A stretch of 64,000 nucleotides of DNA from Roseovarius pacificus (GTDB lineage Bacteria > Pseudomonadota > Alphaproteobacteria > Rhodobacterales > Rhodobacteraceae): positions 1-64,000 of the forward strand of contig NZ_FRBR01000011.1 of NCBI RefSeq assembly GCF_900142665.1, read 5' to 3'. Of the stretch, positions 23,874 to 31,847 are shown one piece after another. Position numbers and translations under genes: made by a program. Within the stretch, counting starts at the first letter, position 1. Each line of letters begins with the position of its first letter. Under the pieces are notes generated by a model. The model did not search any database. It was not told the DNA's origin and was given only the letters and a program-made list of their open reading frames with translations.

Positions 23874-24473
23874 ATGGAGACCGAAACAAAAACAGCGAGC
23901 ACTCCGCAAAGCGGGGCAAGGGCGGTCGTCGACAAGATCGAAACCACTCTGAGTGCGGATCGGACGCGCCTTGGCGATGTCGTGGATGCAATCGGGCACG
24001 CGGGTTACACGCCGCTCCTGATGCTTCCGGCGCTGGCGCTGGTGTCGCCGCTGAGTGGCGTCCCCGGATTCACATCGATCTGTGGGATACTGATTGCTAC
24101 GGTGTCGGCACAGATGATGCTACGCCGCCCGAAACTATGGCTGCCGGGCTGGATGCGGCGCACAAGCCTGAGCAGCGCGCGGGTGCACAGGATCATACAC
24201 TGGTTTCGCCTGCCTGCCCGCTGGCTCGACTGTATCACGCGGCAACGTCTGACCGGGTTGGTCACACCACCTTTTTCAATCCTGCCGCAAGGGCTGTGTT
24301 TCACGCTCGGGCTGATCATCCCGCTGCTGGAACTTGTACCTTTGACGTCATCCATACTGGGAGCGGTGATTGTGATCCTGGCTGCCGGCATGCTTGCCGG
24401 CGACGGTCTGCTGGCTCTCACCGGTATGCTTGTTGCGGCAGCCGCCGTGAGCGGGATCGCCGCCCTGGTCTGA
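23874..24473 (+). CDS. ExoD family membrane protein
   Basis: This 199-residue integral membrane protein of the ExoD family has four or so hydrophobic segments (about 43-95 and 135-199), including LLMLPALALVSPLSGVPG and a C-terminal Gly/Ala-rich pair of helices. ExoD is linked to exopolysaccharide and alkaline tolerance in rhizobia; its molecular activity is unclear. The gene stands alone, convergent with the entericidin-like gene. A weak GGAAC-N17-GTT match lies just upstream but is too close to the ATG to be convincing. Confidence 0.85.
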   Translation: METETKTASTPQSGARAVVDKIETTLSADRTRLGDVVDAIGHAGYTPLLMLPALALVSPLSGVPGFTSICGILIATVSAQMMLRRPKLWLPGWMRRTSLSSARVHRIIHWFRLPARWLDCITRQRLTGLVTPPFSILPQGLCFTLGLIIPLLELVPLTSSILGAVIVILAAGMLAGDGLLALTGMLVAAAAVSGIAALV

Positions 24474-24478
24474 TGTCC

Positions 24479-24503
24479 GCCGACCCCGGCAAGCGGGGTC
24501 GGC
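24479..24503. terminator. Hairpin between convergent exoD-like and entericidin-like genes
   Basis: GCCGACCCC (24479-24487) and GGGGTCGGC (24495-24503) form a 9-bp perfect stem with a 7-nt loop between two convergent stops. No U-tract is present; its position suggests a shared terminator. Confidence 0.45.
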
Positions 24504-24514
24504 ATGGCGCGTTG

Positions 24515-24655
24515 TTATTCTTCGGCATCTTCGGCCGCTTCGCTGACAGCCTCACCTGCGTTCTCGATATCCTGCCCCGCGCCCTTGACGGTTTCACATG
24601 CCGCTACTGCGGCCAGGGCGATCAGTGACAGAAGGGAAATGCGTTTACGTATCAT
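24515..24655 (-). CDS. Entericidin EcnA/EcnB-like small lipoprotein
   Basis: This 46-residue gene encodes MIRKRISLLSLIALAAVAAC, a lipoprotein signal with Cys20 as the lipidated residue, then ETVKGAGQDIENAGEAVSEA and an acidic tail. The C-x-T-x-x-G-x-G-x-D pattern is typical of entericidin-like outer-membrane lipoproteins linked to stress or cell lysis in stationary phase. An EcfG-type promoter lies upstream. Confidence 0.85.
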   Translation of the reverse strand: MIRKRISLLSLIALAAVAACETVKGAGQDIENAGEAVSEAAEDAEE

Positions 24656-24688
24656 CTGATACCTCTCCAATCCTGGTTGTGTTCTGTC

Positions 24689-24713
24689 AACGCAGCGGCC
24701 CTGCCAAGGTTCC
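24689..24713 (-). promoter_or_regulatory. EcfG-type promoter of the entericidin-like gene
   Basis: On the minus strand GGAAC (24713-24709), a 16-nt spacer and CGTT (24692-24689) match the EcfG consensus. The ATG is 34 nt downstream. Confidence 0.6.
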
Positions 24714-24736
24714 CGCTTCCCCTCCTGAAATTATGG

Positions 24737-26512
24737 TCAGGCCATTAGCTCGTCAGCAGTTGTGTCTTCCTCGTCGTCCCGATCGTGCCAGACACGAGGA
24801 AAGGTAACATGAAGTTCGTACCGCTCGGGCAAATCGTTCACCTCGAGCGTGCCGTTCAATTGCATGACGAAGGATTCGATCAATCGCGAACCAAGCCCGG
24901 AACCGTCAAGTAAACCATCCTGCACATCGCCGGTGGCGCCAGTATCGGCAGGCGCGCGCGAATTCACCACGCTCAGGCAAACCGCATCGCCTTCGATCTT
25001 TTTCAGCGCAATATTGATCCAGGCCTCGCCACCCTTGATTACACCACTGTATTTCACAGCGTTCATGCCCGCCTCTGCGGCAAGCAGCGACAGCGGCACA
25101 GACTGGTCGGGGTCGATCTCGATCGCGTCGAATTCGGTCGCCATCTTGATCTGATGACCGTTTTCGTCCAGCGTGCCAACAATCACCAATTGCTGAATGA
25201 TCTCATTCAACAGCTTGTCGGCGCGCACCATCGACAGTTTACGCGCCAGATAAAGATAGCGGTGGATCGTCGAAAGCGCCATTACCCTGTCCTGCACACG
25301 ACGCAGCAGGCGCTTGGCCTCGTTGCTTCCGGTGGCGCGGATCTGCATATTCATAATGCTGGCAATCAGTTGTAGGTTGTTCTTTACGCGGTGATGAACC
25401 TCACGCAGGAGTACGGTTTTTTCCTGCAAATCCTCTTCGCGGCGGCGGTCCTGTTCGGTGAGATTGCGGGTCATGGCGCGAAACGCCTCGGCCACGACTT
25501 CCAGTTCTTCGGGCGCATTGTCGAGCCGGGCCTGATCCAGATCGGCACGCCCCGCCGTATACAACCGCATCCACGACCGCAGGCGGCGCACATGGCGGAT
25601 CACCAGACGATGAACCCCGACATAGGCCACAACGATGGCGATCACCCACATGATGATCGGAAAATACAGCGCGAAGGCCTCTTCATAGCCGGGCAGGACA
25701 AGGCTGCGGCTGCGCGGGGCCCAGCTTCCAAGGGCGAAGACGCGGCCATCGACGATGGGCACGACGGCAAAATCGCGCTCCAGCCCTTCGCGATTGCTGC
25801 CGCGAAATGTGTGACGTGCGCGCAGGGCCAGTGTTTCAAGGCCGACATTACGGGGCAGAACCGAGCGGCGATCATCCGTGAAATCCTGCGTGGCGATGAT
25901 TTCGCCACGCGACTGGAACAGCACCAGATCCACGTCCGGGGCACGGCCCGACAACGACGTATTGAGCGCGCTGATCGGCACGGCGATCAGAACCTTTCCC
26001 AGAAAAGTACCGTTATCGAAAACCGGCACCATGACATTGACCGAGGCTGCCCCACCCAGAAACGCAAGCGGTTGCATCTGAATTTCGGTCTGTGCACTGC
26101 CCAGTTCGGCGCGGATCACGTCCAGATTGCCCAGATCGCGCTGTTCCCCGCGCGATGAGCAGACCAGTTGCAGGTCACGATTCACAAACCCCGCAAACAT
26201 ATAGAGAGGCGACTCTTCGACAATACGCCCCATCACCGCCTCGCAAGCGCGGATATCCGAGCGAAAGGCAGCGACGGTAATGGCCAGCGCCTCGGCCGAA
26301 CTGACGGCAGAGCCAATTACCTCGCGGCTGGCCGCCACCGCCTGTTGCGTCTGTTCGAGAAGCGCGGTTTCGGAAAGCGCACGGCGCTCTTCCAGCACCT
26401 TGAGCGTCTGGTAGACGGATATCAGGCCCAGTGGCAGAATCGCGATGCTGAGCACCAGCACCAGCTGGACGGCAAGGCCGGGTTTAAGTGCACGGCGCGG
26501 GGTATCGCTCAT
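24737..26512 (-). CDS. Membrane sensor histidine kinase of the HisKA_2/HWE class (general stress response)
   Basis: This 591-residue kinase has an N-terminal membrane segment (about 15-35), a periplasmic sensory region (about 40-280), a second membrane segment (about 287-310), a HAMP-like linker, and a HisKA_2 dimerisation box with the phosphoacceptor His in [15 protein letters not shown]. An HATPase domain follows (about 480-575). Kinases of this class phosphorylate PhyR. Its GTG/ATG region overlaps the ecfG stop in ATGA, forming a nepR-ecfG-kinase operon. Confidence 0.92.
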   Translation of the reverse strand: MSDTPRRALKPGLAVQLVLVLSIAILPLGLISVYQTLKVLEERRALSETALLEQTQQAVAASREVIGSAVSSAEALAITVAAFRSDIRACEAVMGRIVEESPLYMFAGFVNRDLQLVCSSRGEQRDLGNLDVIRAELGSAQTEIQMQPLAFLGGAASVNVMVPVFDNGTFLGKVLIAVPISALNTSLSGRAPDVDLVLFQSRGEIIATQDFTDDRRSVLPRNVGLETLALRARHTFRGSNREGLERDFAVVPIVDGRVFALGSWAPRSRSLVLPGYEEAFALYFPIIMWVIAIVVAYVGVHRLVIRHVRRLRSWMRLYTAGRADLDQARLDNAPEELEVVAEAFRAMTRNLTEQDRRREEDLQEKTVLLREVHHRVKNNLQLIASIMNMQIRATGSNEAKRLLRRVQDRVMALSTIHRYLYLARKLSMVRADKLLNEIIQQLVIVGTLDENGHQIKMATEFDAIEIDPDQSVPLSLLAAEAGMNAVKYSGVIKGGEAWINIALKKIEGDAVCLSVVNSRAPADTGATGDVQDGLLDGSGLGSRLIESFVMQLNGTLEVNDLPERYELHVTFPRVWHDRDDEEDTTADELMA

Positions 26513-27063
26513 GCAGCCGGATTTCCCTGCACCACCGCAAGCGTTGCGGCGTCCGTCATGTCAAGGCTGTCATCCTCATCCAGATGCATCAGTTCGGCCA
26601 GCCGCTTGCGCGCGCGGTTGGTACGGCTTTTGATGGTCCCGACAGCACAGCCGCACATCTCGGCGGCGTCCTCGTAGGAAAAGCCTTCGGCGCCGACAAG
26701 GATCAACACTTCGCGCTGTTCATCGGTCAGTTGCGCGAAAGCTTCCCGAAAATCGCTCATCACGAGATGGCCGTCATGGGCGGGTTTTTCCGACATCGCA
26801 CCAGCCATTTCCCCATCGGGGTCCTCGACCTCGCGACGGCGCTTGCGGTAGAGCGAATAGTAGGTGTTTCGCAAAATGGTGAACAGCCAGGCCCGCAGGT
26901 TGGTGCCCGTTTGGAAGTGATCGAATTTCCCCCAGGCCTTGACGATCGTGTCCTGCACCAGATCGTCGGCAGCCGCGGAATTGCGCGTCAGGCTCATGGC
27001 AAAGGCGCGCATGGCGGGAAGGTGCTCGATCAGCTCTTCTCTGGGGTCGGCGCTATCGGTCAC
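26509..27063 (-). CDS. ecfG: RNA polymerase sigma factor EcfG (general stress response)
   Basis: This 184-residue ECF sigma factor has region 2 (about 15-85, [19 protein letters not shown]) and region 4 (about 108-165, [28 protein letters not shown]), the pattern of EcfG/SigT-type general stress sigma factors. It starts at a GTG that overlaps the nepR stop (GTGA). Known: NepR sequesters it until phosphorylated PhyR binds NepR. The GGAAC-N16/17-CGTT sites around it are its expected promoters. Confidence 0.93.
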   Translation of the reverse strand: MTDSADPREELIEHLPAMRAFAMSLTRNSAAADDLVQDTIVKAWGKFDHFQTGTNLRAWLFTILRNTYYSLYRKRRREVEDPDGEMAGAMSEKPAHDGHLVMSDFREAFAQLTDEQREVLILVGAEGFSYEDAAEMCGCAVGTIKSRTNRARKRLAELMHLDEDDSLDMTDAATLAVVQGNPAA

Positions 27064-27248
27064 TGGTCGTCATCCTCCGGCGACGTATCGCTGTCCGGTG
27101 CGCAGGGCTTTTGTTCCTGCTGGCGCAATTGCTCCAGCAATTTCGTAAACCGCTCGGGGACCGGTTCGCGCGCGGCATCATCGTAGACGCGCCTTAGATT
27201 GTCGTCGATCTGCTGATTCAATTTCGAGTTCCTGCTTTGTCGCACCAT
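27060..27248 (-). CDS. nepR: Anti-sigma factor NepR
   Basis: This 62-residue protein has the NepR core: two short helices around QQIDDNLRRVYDDAAREPVPERFTKLLEQL. This segment binds both EcfG and the sigma-like domain of PhyR. The ATG at 27248 is used; an in-frame TTG five codons upstream is less likely. The stop overlaps the ecfG start, giving translational coupling of anti-sigma and sigma factor. Confidence 0.9.
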   Translation of the reverse strand: MVRQSRNSKLNQQIDDNLRRVYDDAAREPVPERFTKLLEQLRQQEQKPCAPDSDTSPEDDDQ

Positions 27249-27304
27249 GCTATTCTGTTCCAACGGTTCAGCCCGGACTGATGCATTTTTTGCACCTCAA
27301 CCTT

Positions 27305-27329
27305 GGAACCTAACACGTCGAACGGCGTT
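27305..27329 (+). promoter_or_regulatory. EcfG-type promoter of phyR
   Basis: GGAAC (27305-27309), a 16-nt spacer and CGTT (27326-27329). It lies 36 nt before the phyR ATG and overlaps a divergent copy on the other strand. Confidence 0.75.
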
Positions 27330-27336
27330 TAGTTCC
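27312..27336 (-). promoter_or_regulatory. EcfG-type promoter of nepR-ecfG
   Basis: On the minus strand GGAAC (27336-27332), a 17-nt spacer and GTT (27314-27312). It interlocks with the plus-strand phyR promoter, so the two -10 elements lie inside each other's spacers. Confidence 0.7.
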
Positions 27337-27365
27337 TCACAAAGGAAATTTTTTCGAGGACGGAC

Positions 27366-28184
27366 ATGACAGAAACATCCAGCGCGCGCGACCTGTCAGC
27401 GGAAATCGCGGAACACCTGCCTTATCTGCGGCGCTATGCGCGCGCTTTGACCGGCAGTCAGCAAAGCGGCGATCATTATGCCGCAGCCACACTCGAAGCC
27501 TTGCTTGAGGATCAGGGTGTCTTTCAGACCGGGCTCACGCCAAAGGTGGCGCTGTTCAAGGCGTTCAACCGGATCTGGGTGTCATCAGGATCGCCGGTGC
27601 AGGAAACCGGCGGCACCGGCTCACCCGAGGCACGGGCGCAGATGCATCTTGCCGGGCTCACCCATAACACCCGCGAGGCCCTGCTTTTGCATAGCATCGA
27701 AGGATTCCCCATCGACGACATCGCCAATATCGTCGGCGTGTCGCCCGCCGAGGCAGGGGAACTGATCGCCATCGCCCGCAAGGAAATGGCGCAATCCATC
27801 CGCGGACGCATCATGGTAATCGAGGATGAAGCCATTATCGCCATGGACATCCGCGCAATTGTCGAGGGCATGGGTCACGAGGTGACCGGCGTGGCACGCA
27901 CCCGCGATGAGGCGGTAAATCTGGCGCGGCGCGTCCCGCCGGACATGATCCTGGCCGATATTCAACTGGCCGACAAATCCTCGGGGATCGACGCGGTGAA
28001 CCATATCCTGAAGGAAATGGGCGATCTGCCGGTGGTTTTCATCACGGCATTCCCCGAACGATTGCTGACCGGTGAACGGCCCGAACCCGCCTTTCTGATC
28101 ACCAAGCCCTATACCGAGGAACAGGTGCAATCGGCGGTCAGCCAGGCAATGTTCTTCACCAGTACGGAGACATTGCAAAACTGA
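27366..28184 (+). CDS. phyR: Response regulator PhyR (sigma-like and receiver domains)
   Basis: This 272-residue protein has an N-terminal EcfG-like domain (about 15-140) and a C-terminal receiver domain (about 155-265, VIEDEAIIAMDIRAIV with the acidic pocket, ILADIQLAD with the phosphoacceptor Asp, FITAFPE and ITKPY). On phosphorylation the sigma-like domain binds NepR and frees EcfG. It is divergent from nepR-ecfG-kinase and followed by a strong terminator. Confidence 0.95.
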   Translation: MTETSSARDLSAEIAEHLPYLRRYARALTGSQQSGDHYAAATLEALLEDQGVFQTGLTPKVALFKAFNRIWVSSGSPVQETGGTGSPEARAQMHLAGLTHNTREALLLHSIEGFPIDDIANIVGVSPAEAGELIAIARKEMAQSIRGRIMVIEDEAIIAMDIRAIVEGMGHEVTGVARTRDEAVNLARRVPPDMILADIQLADKSSGIDAVNHILKEMGDLPVVFITAFPERLLTGERPEPAFLITKPYTEEQVQSAVSQAMFFTSTETLQN

Positions 28185-28219
28185 GGTGGTTTCCCTGAAG
28201 ATCTTTTCTCTGAACGCTG

Positions 28220-28257
28220 AAAAGCCCTGTACGTATAGCAACGTACAGGGCTTTTTT
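28220..28257 (+). terminator. Intrinsic terminator of phyR
   Basis: AAGCCCTGTACGT (28222-28234) pairs perfectly with ACGTACAGGGCTT (28241-28253) over a 6-nt loop, followed by TTTT; A residues on the other side let it work on both strands, serving the convergent DUF1328 gene. Confidence 0.9.
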
Positions 28258-28289
28258 GTCGTCTTTGACGCCTTGTGCATCCACCCCGA

Positions 28290-28460
28290 TCAGGGCATCC
28301 GGCCCCGCAGGGCCCTTGCGGCCAATGCGATGACGAAAAGGATCAGGAAGATCACGAAAAGGATCTGCGCGATCCCGGCCGAAGCCGACGCGATACCACC
28401 AAATCCGAACACTCCGGCGACAAGTGCTACGATGAAAAAGAGCAGTGCCCAGTAAAGCAT
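28290..28460 (-). CDS. DUF1328 (YtjA-like) small membrane protein
   Basis: This 56-residue protein starts [20 protein letters not shown] and has two hydrophobic segments (about 4-24 and 29-48). It matches the DUF1328 small inner-membrane family often induced in stress or stationary phase. AAGGAGAAAAC precedes the ATG at 28460. An EcfG-like promoter lies upstream. Confidence 0.88.
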   Translation of the reverse strand: MLYWALLFFIVALVAGVFGFGGIASASAGIAQILFVIFLILFVIALAARALRGRMP

Positions 28461-28507
28461 TTGTTTTCTCCTTCCGATTTTCAACACTCCGTTTGCGATG
28501 GGTATGA

Positions 28508-28533
28508 AACGGCCTGACCCTCTGTCAGGTTCC
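28508..28533 (-). promoter_or_regulatory. EcfG-type promoter of the DUF1328 gene
   Basis: On the minus strand GGAAC (28533-28529), a 17-nt spacer and CGTT (28511-28508). It lies 48 nt before the DUF1328 ATG. Confidence 0.5.
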
Positions 28534-28591
28534 ATAAAATCCACAATAACGGGTCCGTTCCTGCCGCTGTGGCGAATTTACCACTTCCAGT

Positions 28592-28616
28592 GGAACCTCT
28601 CCGGGTCCCGTGCGTT
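28592..28616 (+). promoter_or_regulatory. EcfG-type promoter of the DUF883 gene
   Basis: GGAAC (28592-28596), a 16-nt spacer and CGTT (28613-28616). It lies 36 nt before the DUF883 ATG. Confidence 0.65.
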
Positions 28617-28651
28617 GACCGAAAAGCGCAACCGAAGGAAAGGACATCGCC

Positions 28652-28975
28652 ATGGCACAAGCCAAAAGCAACTCACCGCAGAACGATATCGAACAACTCT
28701 CCGAACAGATTTCGACGCTTCGGGCCGACATCGCGACGATCTCCGAAACGCTTTACGATTTGGGTCGTTCATCGGGAGATGCGGCGATTGACGGTGCGCG
28801 GCGCAAGGCGGTCGATCTGCGTGAGGAGGGCGAGCGCCAGCTGCGCGCAGCCCGGCACCACGCCGAGGAGATGGGCCAACAGGCCACCGACGCGGTACGC
28901 GCACAACCTGCCGCCGCAGTGGGAATCGCCGTGGGTGTGGGATTCCTGCTGGGTTTCATGACCGGGCGGAAATAA
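28652..28975 (+). CDS. DUF883 family (ElaB/YqjD-like) membrane-anchored protein
   Basis: This 107-residue protein has an N-terminal coiled-coil region (about 10-75), the segment REEGERQLRAARHHAEEM, and a C-terminal Gly-rich membrane anchor (VGIAVGVGFLLGFMTGRK). E. coli ElaB/YqjD/YgaM are stress-induced, anchor in the inner membrane and can bind ribosomes. GAAGGAAAGGA precedes the ATG. It is followed 3 nt later by a holin-superfamily-like gene. Confidence 0.9.
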   Translation: MAQAKSNSPQNDIEQLSEQISTLRADIATISETLYDLGRSSGDAAIDGARRKAVDLREEGERQLRAARHHAEEMGQQATDAVRAQPAAAVGIAVGVGFLLGFMTGRK

Positions 28976-28978
28976 CCC

Positions 28979-29317
28979 ATGCCGGGCATGTTGCACGAGG
29001 TCGAAGACCGGGCGCGCCGGGCGGCGCGTTCGGCCACATTTACTATGATGGGCATCGTTTTCGGAACAACGGGGCTGGCGCTGTTGTCGGTGGCGCTGTG
29101 GCTCATGATCGCTGTCCTTCAGGGCGCAATCGTCGCATGCGCGGCGATTGGCGCGCTCTACCTGATTCTGGGGGTTTGCTTCATGGCCCTGGGGCGGCAC
29201 CCGGGCGCAGCACACCCGCCCGAGCCTGCGCAACCGAAAGACCCATTCGTTCAGATCGCCGAGGGTTTTGCCACCGGCATGCGCGCGGGTCGCGCCGCAC
29301 GCAGTACAGACCGCTGA
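28979..29317 (+). CDS. YqjE-like / phage holin superfamily membrane protein
   Basis: This 112-residue protein has two membrane segments (about 22-45 and 48-70) after a short amphipathic N-terminus, then a Pro-rich tail and a Gly/Arg C-terminus (FATGMRAGRAARST). Small proteins of this type (YqjE, DUF1469 group) follow DUF883/YqjD genes in many genomes. It is co-transcribed with DUF883 and probably stress-induced. Confidence 0.75.
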   Translation: MPGMLHEVEDRARRAARSATFTMMGIVFGTTGLALLSVALWLMIAVLQGAIVACAAIGALYLILGVCFMALGRHPGAAHPPEPAQPKDPFVQIAEGFATGMRAGRAARSTDR

Positions 29318-29369
29318 ACAGAAACCCGCGACCGGGGAACATTTGAGCGACCGACCGCGTTTGCGTTAT

Positions 29370-30410
29370 ATGCAAAGGTCATCTTTACCCGCCGATCCCG
29401 TGCTGCGTGGCGCTGCGATCATGGTCATCGTCACGCTCGGTTTCGCCATACTCTGGACAGCAACGGATATTCTCGCGCCGATGGTTCTGGGCCTTGTCAC
29501 CGGTGTCATCCTGGCACCAATCACCGACATGCTTGAACGTACGGGCCTGCCGCATGGCATGGTGGCGGCACTGGTGGTGGTCTTTGGCGGGCTGATCATC
29601 GTCACTCTGATTTTCCTGGCTGAACCTTTGGTATGGCGCATTGCCGAAGAACTACCGCGTATCAAATGGGAATTGCGTGCACTGATCGAGGAATTCCGCG
29701 GGCTGTTCCAGAGCCTGAACGAGATGAACCAGGAGGTCAAAGAAGCGCTCGGCTCCAAGCCCGAAGCCGAAGGCAAAAACGCCGATCCCGCCATTCCCAG
29801 CATCACCTCGGCCTTATTCCTGGCGCCACTGGTCATCACCCAGATACTGATTTTCACCGGCGTCCTGTTTTTCTTCCTGCTCACGCGCAAAAACATTTAC
29901 GCATGGCTGTCGAGCTGGATCGGCAGTTCAGCCGATACTGCAATCATCCTGCAACGCTTTACCAATGCCGAGCGTCTGGTCTCACGCTATTTCCTGACGA
30001 TCTCGGTAATCAATGCCGGCCTGGGCGCGACCCTGGGCGGCGCCATGGCGCTGATCGGCCTGCCCGGCGCTTTTGTCTGGGGCGTGATCGCCGCGCTGGC
30101 GAATTTCATTCTCTACATGGGGCCGATGATGGTCACGGCAGGTCTGCTCATCGCGGGGCTGGTCACGTTCAACGGGCTGATGGCGCTGCTGCCTCCGGCG
30201 ATCTTTCTGGGCTTGAACATGCTCGAAGCGCAATTCGTCACCCCGGCATTTCTGGGCAAGCGCATCTCGGTCAATCCGCTGCTGATCTTCATCTCTCTGG
30301 TGGTATGGCTCTGGCTGTGGGGGCCAATCGGCGGAATCATCGCCATCCCGGTTCTGGTCATCGCGATGGTGATGCTCGACATTTTCGAGGACGGCAACGA
30401 CGAAGCCTGA
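29370..30410 (+). CDS. AI-2E family transporter (PerM-like membrane protein)
   Basis: This protein of about 346 residues has seven or eight membrane segments in the pattern of the AI-2E/PerM family: an N-terminal pair with ATDILAPMVLGLVTG, a polar loop (about 110-145), then GLGATLGGAMALIGLPGAFVWGVIAALANFI and a C-terminal WLWLWGPIGGIIAIPVL. Members export small molecules or exchange ions; the substrate is unknown. The ATG at 29370 is used, but a TTG at 29344 has a better ribosome-binding match (GGGGA). It continues the DUF883-holin operon. Confidence 0.87.
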   Translation: MQRSSLPADPVLRGAAIMVIVTLGFAILWTATDILAPMVLGLVTGVILAPITDMLERTGLPHGMVAALVVVFGGLIIVTLIFLAEPLVWRIAEELPRIKWELRALIEEFRGLFQSLNEMNQEVKEALGSKPEAEGKNADPAIPSITSALFLAPLVITQILIFTGVLFFFLLTRKNIYAWLSSWIGSSADTAIILQRFTNAERLVSRYFLTISVINAGLGATLGGAMALIGLPGAFVWGVIAALANFILYMGPMMVTAGLLIAGLVTFNGLMALLPPAIFLGLNMLEAQFVTPAFLGKRISVNPLLIFISLVVWLWLWGPIGGIIAIPVLVIAMVMLDIFEDGNDEA

Positions 30411-30539
30411 AACCTCAAGGCCAACACGGCCCGGCAGGATTTCCACAAAACCGGAATATCGGCAAACCGCTCAGACACCCGAGCCATGGCGCGCATGGGT
30501 CTGCGCAGGTTCATTTCGCGGACAGGATATATACGCCTG

Positions 30540-30572
30540 AAAAAAGCCCCCGCCATTTTACAGGCGGGGGCT
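30540..30572 (-). terminator. Intrinsic terminator of a candidate small RNA
   Basis: On the minus strand AGCCCCCGCC (30572-30563) pairs with GGCGGGGGCT (30554-30545) over an 8-nt loop, followed by TTTTT. No coding frame ends nearby on this strand, which points to a non-coding transcript. Confidence 0.85.
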
Positions 30573-30670
30573 GGCACCCGAGGGACAGATGGGGTGCAAA
30601 CGAACCCGAAAGCACTTGGGGAATGCGCGGGTTCGGGACGAGGCAGCGTAGGCAAGTAACGCTGGCGTCA
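30540..30670 (-). ncRNA. Candidate EcfG-dependent small RNA with C-rich loop
   Basis: The 337-nt gap between the AI-2E and PLDc_N genes has no supported coding frame. On the minus strand it has an EcfG-type promoter (30702-30678), then a predicted transcript of about 130 nt with three hairpins: AGCGT/ACGCT (30663-30645), CGAACCCG/CGGGTTCG (30635-30601) with the loop segment ATTCCCCAAG, and the terminator (30572-30545). A stress-sigma-driven RNA with an exposed C-rich loop recalls Caulobacter GsrN. The family assignment is my inference; the promoter, hairpins and terminator are seen directly. Confidence 0.55.
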
Positions 30671-30677
30671 CTGGCTC

Positions 30678-30702
30678 AACACCGCCATGCAGGGATTGTT
30701 CC
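30678..30702 (-). promoter_or_regulatory. EcfG-type promoter of the candidate small RNA
   Basis: On the minus strand GGAAC (30702-30698), a 17-nt spacer and GTT (30680-30678). The base before GTT is T rather than C, so it is slightly weaker than the others. Confidence 0.5.
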
Positions 30703-30747
30703 ATTTGAATCGCATTTTTTTCACCGCGCCTCATGATCGCGTTTCGA

Positions 30748-30933
30748 TCAGGCCCTGGCCGCGCGCGGACCGGCGATCAGCCAGACGATGAAGCCCAGCA
30801 ACGGCAGAAGCAGAATGACAAGCACCCACAGCACCTTGCTGCCGGTCGAAGCGCCCGAACCAACCACCGAAACGATGGCCCAGATATCGAGCACAAGAAG
30901 AATAAGCCCACCAAGACCACTGATTTCCAACAT
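30748..30933 (-). CDS. PLDc_N-domain small membrane protein
   Basis: This 61-residue protein has two membrane segments: LGGLILLVLDIWAIVSVV (about 7-24) and KVLWVLVILLLPLLGFIVWLIAGPR (about 33-57). The GxIVWLIxGPR ending is typical of PLDc_N proteins (the N-terminal anchor of cardiolipin-synthase-like proteins, often found alone). AAGGAGGGGAAAT precedes the ATG. An EcfG-type promoter lies about 90 nt upstream. Confidence 0.85.
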   Translation of the reverse strand: MLEISGLGGLILLVLDIWAIVSVVGSGASTGSKVLWVLVILLLPLLGFIVWLIAGPRAARA

Positions 30934-31021
30934 TATTATTTCCCCTCCTTTTCCGCGCTTTTCATCGGGCCCCGCACAACATCGCACCATAGCGATTTCA
31001 TGCCCGGACCCGCGTGGGATC

Positions 31022-31047
31022 AACGCCAGAGGCACCATAAAGGTTCC
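31022..31047 (-). promoter_or_regulatory. EcfG-type promoter of the PLDc_N gene
   Basis: On the minus strand GGAAC (31047-31043), a 17-nt spacer and CGTT (31025-31022), about 90 nt before the ATG. Confidence 0.5.
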
Positions 31048-31165
31048 GCAAATTTTTCCGCTATTTTTTTGCCTGTTGCAGAAACCTTCGCGGCCTCTGC
31101 GGGTTGGTACAGCACGACGTCGCAACATCGCGGCGCTGATCGACCAGACATGAAGGAGACTGATC

Positions 31166-31714
31166 ATGAAACGCATTCTTGCTACGACGGCAATTGTCGC
31201 GCTCGCCGCGTCTCCGGTTCTTGCTCAAACGCAGAGCACCGAAGAAGACCCGGCAAACCAACCCGCCATTGAAGCGCCTGCAAACGGGACCGATACCGGT
31301 ACCGGCACAATGGAAGCCCCCGAAACCGGTGGCGACACCACGACCGAGGCTCCCGCGACCGATAGCGGCGACACCACGGTACAAGCCCCGGAAACCGAGA
31401 ATCCGATGGGCGGCGGGGGTGACCTGGGCGCAGACGAGCGTCAGGCCCTGACTGCCGAGGAACTGGAAGGCTTGGCTGTCCACGACCCGTCAGGTGAGAA
31501 CGTGGGCGACATTTCCGAGCTTGTCGTCGGAGACAGCGGTGAAATCACTGATGTGGTGATTGACGTCGGCGGCTTCCTCGGCATCGGCGCGAAACCGGTT
31601 GCCGTAGCCTTCGAGGAAGTATCGCTGAGCCGCGATGGCGAAACCGGCACGCTGCATGCCTCGACGAACTATTCCGCTGCCGATTTCGAGGCAATGGAGA
31701 CCTGGGAGGGCTAA
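31166..31714 (+). CDS. Secreted PRC-barrel domain protein
   Basis: This 182-residue protein has a Sec signal peptide (MKRILATTAIVALAASPVLAQ, cleavage near residue 20), a low-complexity acidic Thr/Glu/Gly region (about 21-85) with repeated ETGGDTT- and APAT-like units, and a PRC-barrel domain (about 92-175, LEGLAVHDPSGENVGDISEL, VVIDVGGFLGIG). Similar proteins occur in alphaproteobacterial stress loci; the role is unknown. AAGGAGACTGATC precedes the ATG, and a terminator follows. Confidence 0.88.
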   Translation: MKRILATTAIVALAASPVLAQTQSTEEDPANQPAIEAPANGTDTGTGTMEAPETGGDTTTEAPATDSGDTTVQAPETENPMGGGGDLGADERQALTAEELEGLAVHDPSGENVGDISELVVGDSGEITDVVIDVGGFLGIGAKPVAVAFEEVSLSRDGETGTLHASTNYSAADFEAMETWEG

Positions 31715-31740
31715 CCCTTCCGGCGAAAGGAACGAACGGG

Positions 31741-31768
31741 CCGGGCTCTCACGAGCCCGGTCTTTTTT
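31741..31768 (+). terminator. Intrinsic terminator of the PRC-barrel gene
   Basis: CCGGGCTC (31741-31748) pairs with GAGCCCGG (31753-31760) over a 4-nt loop and is followed by TCTTTTTT, 27 nt after the stop. Confidence 0.9.
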
Positions 31769-31847
31769 CATGTCGTTCCCACAGCATACGAAATGCATGA
31801 TTTTCCAGCCCGCTGCCCCTGTTCAGTTTCTGCCAGCTATCCCGCTT

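Noticed and set aside
29336..29361. EcfG-like GGAAC-N17-CGTT before the AI-2E transporter gene
   Set aside because: It would start transcription almost at the ATG at 29370, and GGGGAAC is better read as part of a ribosome-binding site for the TTG at 29344.
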